From: Nocardia abscessus NBRC 100374
GTDB lineage: Bacteria > Actinomycetota > Actinomycetes > Mycobacteriales > Mycobacteriaceae
Assembly: GCF_000308455.1 (NCBI RefSeq)
Contig: NZ_BAFP01000037.1
Coordinates: 62,001-126,000, forward strand
Direction of reading: 5' to 3'
DNA length: 64,000 bases
Shown here: one piece after another, positions 1-8,202 of the stretch
Layout: every line of letters starts with the position of its first letter
Numbering within the stretch: the first letter of the stretch is position 1
Made by a program: the position numbers and the translations under genes
Notes under the pieces: generated by a model
Database searches by the model: none
What the model was told of the DNA's origin: nothing
The model's input: the letters and a program-made list of their open reading frames with translations, nothing else

Positions 1-45
1 CGGTTCGTGCGGGTGCGCGCCGGAGGCGCTGGTCGTGCGAGCCAT
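1..45 (-). CDS. 5' end of a gene running off the left edge, product unknown
   Basis: On the minus strand an ATG at 45 opens a frame that begins MARTTSASGAHPHEP and leaves the window. A TAGGGT hexamer ends 6 bases before the ATG, which would fit a leaderless actinobacterial promoter. Only 15 codons are visible, so no function can be given. It is read as the start of a neighbouring minus-strand gene; the frame is too short to be certain. Confidence 0.35.
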   Translation of the reverse strand, partial: MARTTSASGAHPHEP

Positions 46-103
46 GAACGCACCCTAATGACACCGTGAGGCGCGGACGGGAAGCCCGTGCCCGGGTGGC
101 CGG

Positions 104-478
104 TCAACCGCCGGGTTGACGGGGAACCGCCAGCGGATGCGGAAGCATCGTGCGGTGGATGATCTGCAGGATCAGCAGGAACAGGACCGAGAGCGCGGCG
201 GTGGTGTAGTCCCCGAGCAACACCGCCAGCACCGCGAACCCACCGAACACGGGCAACTCCAGCAGGGCGCACCAGCGCAGGATCCGCAGCCGCCTGGCGT
301 TGGCGGCCAGCCGTTGCACGCCGTCGTCGATGATGGTCAGCGCCGTCTCGTAGCGCACCATGCCGTCACCGACCTGGACGAACATGTGCACCGCTTGGTC
401 GCGGCTCAGTTCGCCGAGCCAGGCTCGGTCGATCAGCCGCTTGCCCTCCTCGGCGACCTCCTTGATAACCGCGTCCAT
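104..478 (-). CDS. small membrane protein of unknown function (124 aa)
   Basis: I do not recognise the family. The first 65 residues are soluble, charged and probably helical (start MDAVIKEVAEEGKRL). Two hydrophobic segments follow, at about residues 69-90 and 93-109, and the tail is short and proline-rich. This suggests a small protein with a cytoplasmic N-terminal domain anchored by a hairpin of two membrane helices. The ATG at 478 is chosen because the open frame upstream is a GC-rich shadow of the next gene. It lies 62 bp downstream of the PPOX-type gene on the same strand, so the two may be co-transcribed. Confidence 0.65.
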   Translation of the reverse strand: MDAVIKEVAEEGKRLIDRAWLGELSRDQAVHMFVQVGDGMVRYETALTIIDDGVQRLAANARRLRILRWCALLELPVFGGFAVLAVLLGDYTTAALSVLFLLILQIIHRTMLPHPLAVPRQPGG

Positions 479-540
479 GCGGCCCCCTTCCCAGTCGTTC
501 CAGGAGTCTAGCGGCCGAATCGTGCCTTCCCAGTGGCGAT

Positions 541-930
541 TCAAGCGGGTGGGAAGACGTAGACGCGCTCCGGGAGGATCCGCACGATCAGCCGGTGCGC
601 CTCGGGTTCCGGCGGAGGCGTGGCGCCGCCCATGTACTTCGCGTACATCGCGGTGAGCAGGGTCTTGTCCGGGTCGTCGGTGATCTCGACCCGGCCGCGC
701 ACCTCCACATACCGGCCGTCGGTGCGGCTGAGCACCAGCAGGCTCACCCGGGGATCGCGCACCATGTTGCGGGTCTTCAGTCTCCCCTCGATCGTGCTGA
801 ACAGCAGGGTGTCGCCGTCGTAGTCGACGAAGATCACCGAGGACTGCGGACGGCCGTCCGCGTTCGCGGTGGCCAGGACGGCGGCGTGGGGGCCGTCGAT
901 CAGGGTGCGCACGGTGTCGTCGAGTGGCAT
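541..930 (-). CDS. PPOX-class (split-barrel) flavin/F420-dependent oxidoreductase
   Basis: A 129-residue split beta-barrel protein of the pyridoxamine-5'-phosphate-oxidase-like superfamily. The layout is typical: an N-terminal helix, the strand AVLATANADGRPQSSVIF that opens the barrel, a central TRNMVRDPRVSLLVL segment and EVRGRVEITDD near the middle. In actinobacteria, proteins of this length (Rv1155 type) often bind F420 and reduce small substrates; the exact cofactor and substrate cannot be read from the sequence. It is complete, with ATG at 930. It diverges from the sigma factor gene across about 156 bp, so the two may share a control region. Confidence 0.85.
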   Translation of the reverse strand: MPLDDTVRTLIDGPHAAVLATANADGRPQSSVIFVDYDGDTLLFSTIEGRLKTRNMVRDPRVSLLVLSRTDGRYVEVRGRVEITDDPDKTLLTAMYAKYMGGATPPPEPEAHRLIVRILPERVYVFPPA

Positions 931-1086
931 GGGAATTCTCCTCGGTCGATGCGGGAATCACGGTGATCCCCGACAGGTGGACTTCCGTCGCGAGCCGGAG
1001 GAATCGGGGTCCGCGATTCTTTTTCGCGTCCCGCTCGGTCTCATCTGTGACGGCTCACGCTCGGTGGACCGGGAAAGGACCTGCGG

Positions 1087-2070
1087 ATGACCACGACCAG
1101 CGCGCTGCCCGACGCCGAATTCATTCGCCGCACCCAGCCGTATCGCCGGGAACTGCTTGCGCACTGCTACCGCATGCTCGGCTCGGTCCACGACGCCGAA
1201 GACCTGGTGCAGGAGACCTATCTGCGGGCTTGGCGCTCCTTCGACACCTTCGAGGGGCGCTCGTCGGTGCGGACCTGGCTGTACCGGATCGCCACGAACG
1301 CGTGCCTGACCGCGCTCGGGCACCACGGGCGGCGCGTGCTGCCGTCCGGTCTCGGCGCGCCGGGCACGGACCCGTCCGCGCCGCCGGTGGCCGCCGCGGC
1401 GGATGTCCGGTGGCTCCAGCCCCTGCCGGACGCGCTGGTGACGCCGGAGTCGGCGGACCCGGCCGGTGTGGCCGTGGCCCGCGACAGCCTGCGCCTCGCG
1501 CTCATCGCCTGCCTGCAACACCTGAACGGCAGGCAGCGCGCCGTGCTGCTGCTGCGCGACGTACTCGGACTGCCCGCGGCCGAAGTCGCCGACCTGCTGG
1601 ACACCAGTACCGCGGCGGTGAAGAGCACGTTGCAGCGTGCCCGGGCCCGGCTGGCCGAGGTCTCGTCGGCCGCCGAGCAGGCGGTGGCGCCGAGCGAGCC
1701 GGGACAACGCGCGCTGCTCGAGGAGTACCTGATCGCGTTCCGCCGTGCCGATCCCGCGGCCATCGAACGACTGCTGCACCGCGACGCCGTTCTGGAGATG
1801 CCGCCGTCGGGCACCTGGTTCGCGGGCAAGCGGACGTGCGTCGACTACCTGGCCCGGCAGGTCCTCGGGACCCCCGGCGAGTGGATGCTGTTCCCGGCCG
1901 CGGCCAACGGGCAGCCGGCCGCGGTGGCCTATCACCGGGAATCCGGCTGCGACTACCGGGCTTTCGGCGTCGCGGTGCTCACCACGACGAAGGACTCGAT
2001 CATCCGGATCACCGCATTCGGCGACCCGGATCTGGTCACGGCCTTCGGATTCGCCCCGGTCCTGGGGTGA
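1087..2070 (+). CDS. ECF RNA polymerase sigma factor with C-terminal SnoaL-like domain (SigG/SigX5 type)
   Basis: A 327-residue extracytoplasmic-function sigma factor. Region 2 is at about residues 10-95, with the conserved AHCYRMLGSVHDAEDLVQET run. Region 4 is at about 145-200, with a helix-turn-helix around LPAAEVADLLDTSTAAVKST. A SnoaL-like alpha+beta domain of about 120 residues follows from roughly 205. Sigma factors of this build (SigG/SigX5, TIGR02960-like) usually lack a linked anti-sigma factor and are thought to be controlled by the C-terminal domain. That fits here, since no anti-sigma gene lies beside it. It ends 5 bp before the convergent helicase gene. The ATG is preceded by GGGAAAGGAC. 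Confidence 0.93.
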   Translation: MTTTSALPDAEFIRRTQPYRRELLAHCYRMLGSVHDAEDLVQETYLRAWRSFDTFEGRSSVRTWLYRIATNACLTALGHHGRRVLPSGLGAPGTDPSAPPVAAAADVRWLQPLPDALVTPESADPAGVAVARDSLRLALIACLQHLNGRQRAVLLLRDVLGLPAAEVADLLDTSTAAVKSTLQRARARLAEVSSAAEQAVAPSEPGQRALLEEYLIAFRRADPAAIERLLHRDAVLEMPPSGTWFAGKRTCVDYLARQVLGTPGEWMLFPAAANGQPAAVAYHRESGCDYRAFGVAVLTTTKDSIIRITAFGDPDLVTAFGFAPVLG

Positions 2071-2075
2071 CCCCG

Positions 2076-4019
2076 TCAGGCCCGGTCGGTGCCAGGACGA
2101 TCGTCTCGAATACCGATCCACGCGTAGTCGCGCGCTCTGGTGATCGCGACGAGCTTCTGCCGGTCGGCGAGTTCGGCTCGTTCGCGGCTCGCGCCCAGGC
2201 TCGGCTGCGGGCTGCCCGACCAGGTCGGGTGGAAGACGGCCGCGAAGTCGAGGCCTTTGGCGCGGTGGACCGTGCCGACCTTGACCGCGGCCACCAGTGT
2301 GCCGTCGTACTCCTCGAGGCGCAGCGTCGCGATGCCGACGGCGTCGAGCGCCCCGGCGAGCCGGTCGGCCTCATGGCGCGTCCTGGTCAGCACGGCGATG
2401 TCCGACAGCGGTTTCCCGCACTCGCGGATGCCGCGCACCAGCGCGGCCTCCAGGTACTGGTCCGGTCCACGCCAGACGTGCACCAGTCCGTCGGGCAGGG
2501 CGACGTCGGCGTCGCGCAACAGCACGCCGGGCGCGTCGTCGAGATCGCCCAGGGCGTTCACCGCTTCGATGCCGGCCGCGTTCTCCCACACGCGGCGGCG
2601 ATTGCGGTAGTTCACCCGCAGGATCTCCCCGCGGCCGCGCAGGTTGATGCCCGCGTCGGCCATCCGCCAGCCGCCCGCGTACACCTGCTGCTGCCCGTCG
2701 CCGAGCAGCAGCAGCGGACTCGATCCGTTGCCCCCGGCGATGGCGTGGGCCAGCCGCAGCCCGGCCAGCGTCATGTCCTGCACCTCGTCCACGACGACCG
2801 CGTCGTACGGTTGCGCCAGTGGTTCGTTGCGGATCTCGGCCAGCGCGACGGCGATCACGTCGCTGTAGTCGGAGATGCCGCGTCTGCGCATCTCGGTCAC
2901 GTAGGGGACGTAGAGCTTGCGCCACACCTCGGCGCGCCGGTCGCCGTCGAGGCGCACGCCGTCGCGTCCGAAGCGCTCGGTGCGCTGATAGACGTCGAGA
3001 TCATCGATTTCCCGGCCCTTGATGACCCGGTCGATCTCCTCCCGCCAGTAGCTCTCGTGCGGTTCGAGGTCCTCGAAGTCCGCTCTCGCCCGTTCCCAGA
3101 CACGGCCGAAGACCTGATCCGCTCCGTGTGGATCGAGCCTGGGCGCCGCTATCCGGTGGCCGAGGAAATCCAGAGCCCAGGAATGCAGTCCGGCGAACTG
3201 GACACGGCCCTCGGTTCCGGGCGCGAGCCGGCGGAAGTAGGTTTCCTGGCAGTTCGCCAGGGTCTTGACGAACGTGGTGTACAGCTGACGTCCGGTGGAT
3301 CGCTTGGCCTGCCTGGCCATGCGGTGCAGCGCCACCACCGTCTTCCCGGTGCCCGCGGGGCCGGTCACCCGTGCCGGGCCGGTGTACGTGCGGGTGACCA
3401 GGAGTTCCTGTTCGGGATCCAGGAAGGTCATCCAGTGCTGGAACGGTATCCGCAGCGCGGTGTCCCGTTGCGGAGCGAGCACCTCCGACCGCTCGAGCAG
3501 GGCGAGGTCGGGTGGGCCGTCCTCGTCGATCTCCAGTAGGTCGTATTCGCGCGCGGACTGATGCGCGATCGTGTTCGCGATCGCCTGTACCCGGCTCGGG
3601 CGCAGCCGCCGGCTTCGTGCGCGGATCACCCGATCGAGCTCGCCCGGCCCGGCGACGGCGAACCGGCCGTCCTCGCGCAGGCCGACTCCGGCCGGGACGA
3701 GCAGGACGATCTGCACGTCGTGGGCGACCACCTTCTCCCGCCCGAACTGCAACTTGCCGAACCTCGCTTCGACGTCGCGGCGGATGTCATCGAGTTCGGC
3801 AGGTACGTTGTCGGCGAAGCGGAACGCGAAAAAACCTGTGCCGCAAACCATCAGCGCATGCGCGTGGCCTGCGGGCGCGCGCCCCGCGTCCCGGTGCACG
3901 AGCAGGTACCGCCCCGGCTGCGTCAGCGCGTCGGCGAGGAATGCTGCCTGATGCGAGGTGAAGCCGGGGATGCGGGCCAGCGCGTCCGCGACGCGGGCAA
4001 GCCAGGTATCGGTGCTCAT
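2076..4019 (-). CDS. UvrD/Rep-like superfamily I helicase
   Basis: A 647-residue SF1-type ATPase. About 190 N-terminal residues show no motif I recognise. The helicase core then has Walker A GPAGTGKT at about 220-227, Walker B DEVQD, motif III around GDGQQQVY, motif V VHRAKGLDF and motif VI VAITRARD. The protein should use ATP to translocate on DNA, but its pathway is not evident. The core is shorter than UvrD, UvrD_C_2-like at the end, and no RecB-type nuclease motif is seen. ATG 4019 starts MSTDTWLARV; the longer open frame upstream reads through non-coding sequence. It stands alone on the minus strand and converges with the sigma factor gene. Confidence 0.88.
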   Translation of the reverse strand: MSTDTWLARVADALARIPGFTSHQAAFLADALTQPGRYLLVHRDAGRAPAGHAHALMVCGTGFFAFRFADNVPAELDDIRRDVEARFGKLQFGREKVVAHDVQIVLLVPAGVGLREDGRFAVAGPGELDRVIRARSRRLRPSRVQAIANTIAHQSAREYDLLEIDEDGPPDLALLERSEVLAPQRDTALRIPFQHWMTFLDPEQELLVTRTYTGPARVTGPAGTGKTVVALHRMARQAKRSTGRQLYTTFVKTLANCQETYFRRLAPGTEGRVQFAGLHSWALDFLGHRIAAPRLDPHGADQVFGRVWERARADFEDLEPHESYWREEIDRVIKGREIDDLDVYQRTERFGRDGVRLDGDRRAEVWRKLYVPYVTEMRRRGISDYSDVIAVALAEIRNEPLAQPYDAVVVDEVQDMTLAGLRLAHAIAGGNGSSPLLLLGDGQQQVYAGGWRMADAGINLRGRGEILRVNYRNRRRVWENAAGIEAVNALGDLDDAPGVLLRDADVALPDGLVHVWRGPDQYLEAALVRGIRECGKPLSDIAVLTRTRHEADRLAGALDAVGIATLRLEEYDGTLVAAVKVGTVHRAKGLDFAAVFHPTWSGSPQPSLGASRERAELADRQKLVAITRARDYAWIGIRDDRPGTDRA

Positions 4020-4174
4020 GGGTCCCCCTTCGGTGCACACATACCTCGTCTTCGACGGTAAAGACCCGGCGTCGAGGAGGGAATGCACCGAACACTTTCC
4101 GCGGCAACCGTTACCGAAACGGGCGAATCGGACGCCGGACCGTTGTCGACTCGTCACCCGAAAGTGTTGTGCCG

Positions 4175-5191
4175 CTAGGTTCTTCCGTGCGGTCCGGTGC
4201 GGCGTAGCGCGGTGGGCGTTGTGCCCCACCATCTTCGGGCACATCGGGTGAACGTCGCCTGCTCCGACAGCCCGATCAGCGAGGCGACCTGACTCATCGG
4301 CATATCCGTCGTGGTGAGATACCGGCGCGCCGCGTCACGGCGGACCTCGTCCAGGATCGCGGCGAACGAGGTGCGCTCGGCCGCGAGACGTCGTTGCAGT
4401 GTGCGCGGGTGCACGGTCAGCAGCCGGGCGACAGCGCCGAGCTCGGGCGCGGACGTGCCGAGCAGCTGCCGGACGGCGGCGCGCACCTTCGGAGTGATCG
4501 CCGCGTCCGCGCCGCCGGACTGTTCGGCGAGGAACGCGATGGCCAGCCGGTGCAGGTTCTCGTCACCGCCGGTCAGCGGCCGGCTCGCCAGGCTGCTCGG
4601 CACCCGCAGCGCCGCGAACGGCCGCTCGACGCGCACCGGCGCGCCGAAGAACTCCTCGTAATCGGCGACCGGCGCCTCCGGCCGATAGGGCAGCTCGACC
4701 GAGCGCAATCCGTAGCGGTCGTCCACCAGACGCGCAATGGTGCGATGCACGAACGCCAGCCCAAGGTCGGTGCCCTGGACCGGGGTCGGCAATCCGGGCT
4801 GCACGCCGTACCGCAGCGCGATCACTCCGCGATCTCCGTAGGGGTCCGGCTCCAGCGTGAGGCTCAGCGACCGCGCGTGCAGGAACAGATACCGCGCCGA
4901 GCATTCGAGCACGTCGGCCAGCGACGGCGAATTCCGGATGGCCAGCGCCAGCGGGCCGAGCATGTCCAGGTCCTGCCGCTGGGAGATCCGCAAACCCAGG
5001 TCGGGGCAGCGCAGTTGGTGGGCGGCCAGCTCCAGCACGCCCGCGACCCGCTCGTCGGGCACGAGCAGGTCGTCGGTGTCCAGCGCGGCCGCCGGCAAGC
5101 CGCACGCCGTGGCCATCGCCTCGGCGTCCCCGCCCAGCTCGGCCACGGTGGCGCGGAACCCGCGCAACCCCGCGGACCGAATCACCGACAT
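4175..5191 (-). CDS. AraC-family regulator with arabinose-binding-like N-terminal domain (VirS-like)
   Basis: A 338-residue regulator. The N-terminal two-thirds (about 20-205) match the Arabinose_bd/OruR type of sensor domain. The last 100 residues form an AraC double helix-turn-helix (VARLLTVHPRTLQRRLAAE, then MSQVASLIGLSEQATFTR). Length and layout match mycobacterial VirS (about 340 aa). It is divergent from a flavin monooxygenase over only 69 bp, the same arrangement as virS/mymA in M. tuberculosis. It therefore probably controls that monooxygenase in response to acid or a lipid-like signal (inference from VirS). An in-frame ATG at 5236 would add 15 residues; neither start has a strong ribosome site. 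Confidence 0.9.
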   Translation of the reverse strand: MSVIRSAGLRGFRATVAELGGDAEAMATACGLPAAALDTDDLLVPDERVAGVLELAAHQLRCPDLGLRISQRQDLDMLGPLALAIRNSPSLADVLECSARYLFLHARSLSLTLEPDPYGDRGVIALRYGVQPGLPTPVQGTDLGLAFVHRTIARLVDDRYGLRSVELPYRPEAPVADYEEFFGAPVRVERPFAALRVPSSLASRPLTGGDENLHRLAIAFLAEQSGGADAAITPKVRAAVRQLLGTSAPELGAVARLLTVHPRTLQRRLAAERTSFAAILDEVRRDAARRYLTTTDMPMSQVASLIGLSEQATFTRCARRWWGTTPTALRRTGPHGRT

Positions 5192-5260
5192 GTCGTCGAG
5201 GATCAAATACTTGTCGCGCAAAGTCAAGGAAGCCATCCGCACGGCTCGCACACTGGAGAC

Positions 5261-6766
5261 ATGACCGAGACCGTCGCAGTACCGGAACACCTCGATGTCG
5301 TGATCGTCGGCGCCGGACTCTCCGGTATCGGCGCGGCCTACCGGCTGCAGACCGAGTGCCGGGGCAAGACCTACGCCGTCCTGGAGGCACGCGACGCGCT
5401 GGGCGGCACCTGGGACCTGTTCCGCTACCCCGGGATTCGCTCGGACTCCGACATGTTCACCCTCGGCTACCCGTTCAAGCCGTGGCGCGAGGCCGAGTCG
5501 ATCGCCGACGGTCCGTCGATCCTGCGCTACATCACCGAGACCGCGACGGAGCACGGCATCGACCGGCACATCCGCTACCGCACCAGGGTAATCGCCGCCG
5601 ACTGGGACAGCGGCGCCGCACGCTGGACGTTGACGCTCGAGCAGCGCGACGCGGCGGGTGGCACCGAGACGCGCACGCTCACCTGCGGCTTCCTCTACGC
5701 CTGCGCCGGGTACTACGACTACGAGCAGCCGTACGCGCCGGAGTTCCCCGGCATCTCCTCTTTCGCCGGTGCGGTGGTGCACCCGCAGTTCTGGCCCGAG
5801 GACCTCGACTACCGCGGCAAGCGCGTCGTGGTGATCGGCAGCGGCGCCACCGCGGTCACGCTGGTTCCGGCCATGGCGCAGCAGGCGCAGCTGGTGACGA
5901 TGCTGCAGCGCACGCCGACCTGGATCAGCGCCGTACCCGGCCGGGACAAAGTGGCCGACAAGGTCCGCGAACTACTCCCGCCGCGGCTGGCGCATCGCGT
6001 GATCCGCACCAAGAACATCCTCTTCGGCATCGGCTTCTACCAGTACTGCCGACGGCGTCCGGAAGCGGCGCGCAAGCTGCTCACCGGCCTCACCACGCGC
6101 ATCCTGAAGGACGACAAGGCCGTCGCGGAGCACTTCACGCCCAGCTACAACCCGTGGGACCAGCGGCTGTGCGCGGTCCCGGACGCGGACTTCTTCAAGG
6201 CGATGAAGAAAGGCAAGGCCGAGGTCGTCACCGATCACATCGACACCTTCGTGCCGGAGGGTATCCGGCTGAAGTCGGGCCGGGTGCTGGAGGCGGACGT
6301 CGTGATCACCGCGACCGGGTTGAAACTGCTGGCCTTCGGCGGTATCGCTCCCACTGTCGACGGCGCGCGAGTCGAGTTGTCCGAGCAATTCGTCTGGCAG
6401 GGGACCATGATCACCGGTGTGCCCAACTTCGCCGTGTGCATCGGATACACCAACGCGTCCTGGACGTTGCGCGCCGATCTCACCTCCCGGCTGATCTGCA
6501 AGGTGCTCAACCACATGGATCGCAAGGGCTACGCCGCCGTGGTGCCGCAGCCGCAGGCGGACCTCGCCGAGCACCCGCTGCTGGACCTGGCCTCCGGTTA
6601 TATCCAGCGCTCCATCGGCGACTTCCCGCGCCAGGGCGATCGTCATCCGTGGAAGGTGCGGCAGAACTACCTGCTCGACTCGGCCACCACGCTGCGTACG
6701 GACTTGGACAAGACGCTCACCGCGACGCCGAAATCGGCGGTGCGCCAGCCGGTGCCGGTCGTCTAG
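5261..6766 (+). CDS. flavin-containing (Baeyer-Villiger type) monooxygenase, EthA/MymA-like
   Basis: A 501-residue FAD- and NADPH-dependent monooxygenase. The FAD site GAGLSG is at residues 17-22, the LGGTWDLFRYPGIRSDSDM block follows, and the Baeyer-Villiger fingerprint reads FAGAVVHPQFWPED. The NADPH site is VVIGSGATAV. The C-terminal IGYTNASWTL segment is shared with EthA and MymA of mycobacteria. Such enzymes insert oxygen next to ketones or oxidise sulfur and nitrogen; EthA activates thioamide prodrugs and MymA acts in envelope remodelling. The substrate here is unknown. The divergent AraC regulator next door points to the MymA branch rather than EthA, which is paired with a TetR (EthR). 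Confidence 0.93.
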   Translation: MTETVAVPEHLDVVIVGAGLSGIGAAYRLQTECRGKTYAVLEARDALGGTWDLFRYPGIRSDSDMFTLGYPFKPWREAESIADGPSILRYITETATEHGIDRHIRYRTRVIAADWDSGAARWTLTLEQRDAAGGTETRTLTCGFLYACAGYYDYEQPYAPEFPGISSFAGAVVHPQFWPEDLDYRGKRVVVIGSGATAVTLVPAMAQQAQLVTMLQRTPTWISAVPGRDKVADKVRELLPPRLAHRVIRTKNILFGIGFYQYCRRRPEAARKLLTGLTTRILKDDKAVAEHFTPSYNPWDQRLCAVPDADFFKAMKKGKAEVVTDHIDTFVPEGIRLKSGRVLEADVVITATGLKLLAFGGIAPTVDGARVELSEQFVWQGTMITGVPNFAVCIGYTNASWTLRADLTSRLICKVLNHMDRKGYAAVVPQPQADLAEHPLLDLASGYIQRSIGDFPRQGDRHPWKVRQNYLLDSATTLRTDLDKTLTATPKSAVRQPVPVV

Positions 6767-6788
6767 CTCGGCAGTCGTGCGGGGCGAC

Positions 6789-7601
6789 CTATCCCGCGCG
6801 GAGAACGACGATGCCCGGGGTGGACCGGACGTACTCGGCGAAGGGCGAGTCCACCACCTTGTTGTTGCCCGCGAGCGACGACGCGTTGCGGAAGACCGCG
6901 CCCGCGGGGGTCATGACGAAGATGCCGACGTGGGTGACGTCCAGGCCCGGTTGGCCGGTGTAGGCGCCGATGTAGTCGCCGGTGCGAAGCCCGCTCACGA
7001 CGTCCTGGTCGACCGCGGCGCTGGGCACGTAGGTGATGGCGCGATCCACCACGGGCAATCCGGGCAGATGGTTACCGCCGTCGGCTTTCGCGTTGAGGTG
7101 CTTGGTGACCGTCACCGCCCTGGGGCTCAGGGTCGCCGTGATGTCGGTGGCCGCGGCTCGGGCGGTGTGGGCCCAATCGCTGAAGAAGTGTTTGCGCTGC
7201 CGGAAATCGACTCGGCCACCGGCATAGCGCGTTTCGATCAGATTCGCCGTGAACCGATCCCGATCGGTCGATCTGCTGAGCGCCTCGACATAGTCGAGAT
7301 AGGTGAAGCAGTCCACCCGGCGGAAGTCGATGACCAGCTGCTCGGGCTCGGTCGCCGACCCGACGAGCATGTTCGCGCCGTACGGCGTGCCGAGGAACGG
7401 CCGCGAGAGCAGCTCGATCAACTCCGCCTTGCTCGCCGAGGCGGGCGCCTGTGCACGCACCGACAGCAATTCGTCGAGCTTGCGCGCGGTGGCGTCGTCG
7501 AGGTGCCCGGCCGGTGGCGCGCCGAGCGCCGCGGGCGGTATCGATACGGCGGCGCAGGCGAGGGCCGCCAGGACGAGCAGTACGCGAGCGATGGTGCGCA
7601 A
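6789..7601 (-). CDS. secreted DUF1460 (NlpC/P60-like) protein, probable peptidoglycan amidase
   Basis: A 270-residue protein starting with a Sec signal peptide (MRTIARVLLVLAALACAAVS, probably cut after ALGA). The mature part matches the DUF1460 family: a VDCFTYLDYVEAL block with the likely catalytic cysteine near its start, and a GDYIGAYTGQPGLDVTHVGIF block carrying the partner histidine. Family members with known structure are papain-like N-acetylmuramoyl-L-alanine amidases, so cell-wall peptide cleavage outside the membrane is the likely role. It converges with the monooxygenase gene 22 bp away and is divergent from the hemophore-like gene. Confidence 0.85.
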   Translation of the reverse strand: MRTIARVLLVLAALACAAVSIPPAALGAPPAGHLDDATARKLDELLSVRAQAPASASKAELIELLSRPFLGTPYGANMLVGSATEPEQLVIDFRRVDCFTYLDYVEALSRSTDRDRFTANLIETRYAGGRVDFRQRKHFFSDWAHTARAAATDITATLSPRAVTVTKHLNAKADGGNHLPGLPVVDRAITYVPSAAVDQDVVSGLRTGDYIGAYTGQPGLDVTHVGIFVMTPAGAVFRNASSLAGNNKVVDSPFAEYVRSTPGIVVLRAG

Positions 7602-7769
7602 GACGCCTCCAGCAGAGGTGATCGGTACACGACAGCGACACCCACGGTAGCGGGCGAAGGACAGCCGGGCTCCACGATGACCTAGCGCTGACCGAACACC
7701 CCTCCTGATGGACTGAACGCCGGGTCACGTCGCGGTGGCCCGAACGTCCAACCGAAAGGGACATCCGAC

Positions 7770-8147
7770 ATGACGAGATTCGTTCGAGTCACCGTTGCTC
7801 TCGGCGGTCTGGCCGCCGTGGGGGCGCTGCTGGTTCCGGCGACCGCCTCCGCGCAGCCGGGTCCGGGCGGGCTGCTCGAGACGACGTGCAGCTTCGCGCA
7901 GATCGACGCCGCCGTGCATGCCCAGTTCCCCGAACTCGCAGCCAAGCTCGATGCGCACCCTGAACGCAAGGCCAAGCTCGGAGAATTCCTCGGGCTCCCG
8001 GTCGACCAGCGCAAGCAACGCGCCAAGGAGTTCCTGGACAAGCACCCGGAGGCAAAGGGCAGGCTCGAGGAGCGGCGCGATTCACCGCGGGCGCAGGAGC
8101 ATCGCGAGAAACTGCGCGTCCTCGCCGACACCTGCCACAACTACTGA
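7770..8147 (+). CDS. secreted hemophore-related protein
   Basis: A 125-residue secreted protein. The signal peptide (about residues 1-28, ending TASA) precedes a small helical domain with two cysteines, one in ETTCSFAQIDAAVHAQFPELA and one in the final ADTCHNY, likely forming a disulfide. This matches the actinobacterial hemophore-like family (relatives of Rv0203). Rv0203 binds heme outside the cell. Heme binding is not proven by the sequence here, and I see no iron box in the 168 bp upstream. The start is supported by GAAAGG ahead of the ATG. A strong terminator follows directly. Confidence 0.85.
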   Translation: MTRFVRVTVALGGLAAVGALLVPATASAQPGPGGLLETTCSFAQIDAAVHAQFPELAAKLDAHPERKAKLGEFLGLPVDQRKQRAKEFLDKHPEAKGRLEERRDSPRAQEHREKLRVLADTCHNY

Positions 8148-8150
8148 GCA

Positions 8151-8184
8151 CGGCACGGGCGAGGTGTCGGACTCGCCCGTGCCG
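8151..8184. terminator. bidirectional stem-loop terminator between convergent genes
   Basis: Perfect 13-bp arms CGGCACGGGCGAG and CTCGCCCGTGCCG around an 8-base loop. It starts 3 bp after the stop of the hemophore-like gene and lies 19 bp before the end of the histidine kinase gene on the other strand. There is no T-run, as is usual in actinobacteria. Confidence 0.8.
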
Positions 8185-8202
8185 CACCAGGCGATAGCCG
8201 CG

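Noticed and set aside
77..120. Small inverted repeats (ACGGG/CCCGT and GTCAACC/GGTTGAC) at the end of the first complete gene
   Set aside because: The stems are only 5 and 7 bp and one includes the stop codon, too weak to call a terminator in GC-rich DNA.
924..3539. Very long plus-strand open frame (871 codons) across the sigma factor and helicase region
   Set aside because: It is a GC-rich antisense/alternate-frame shadow: Arg/Ala/Gly/Pro-rich, no domain motifs, while the overlapping frames carry clear sigma-factor and helicase motifs.
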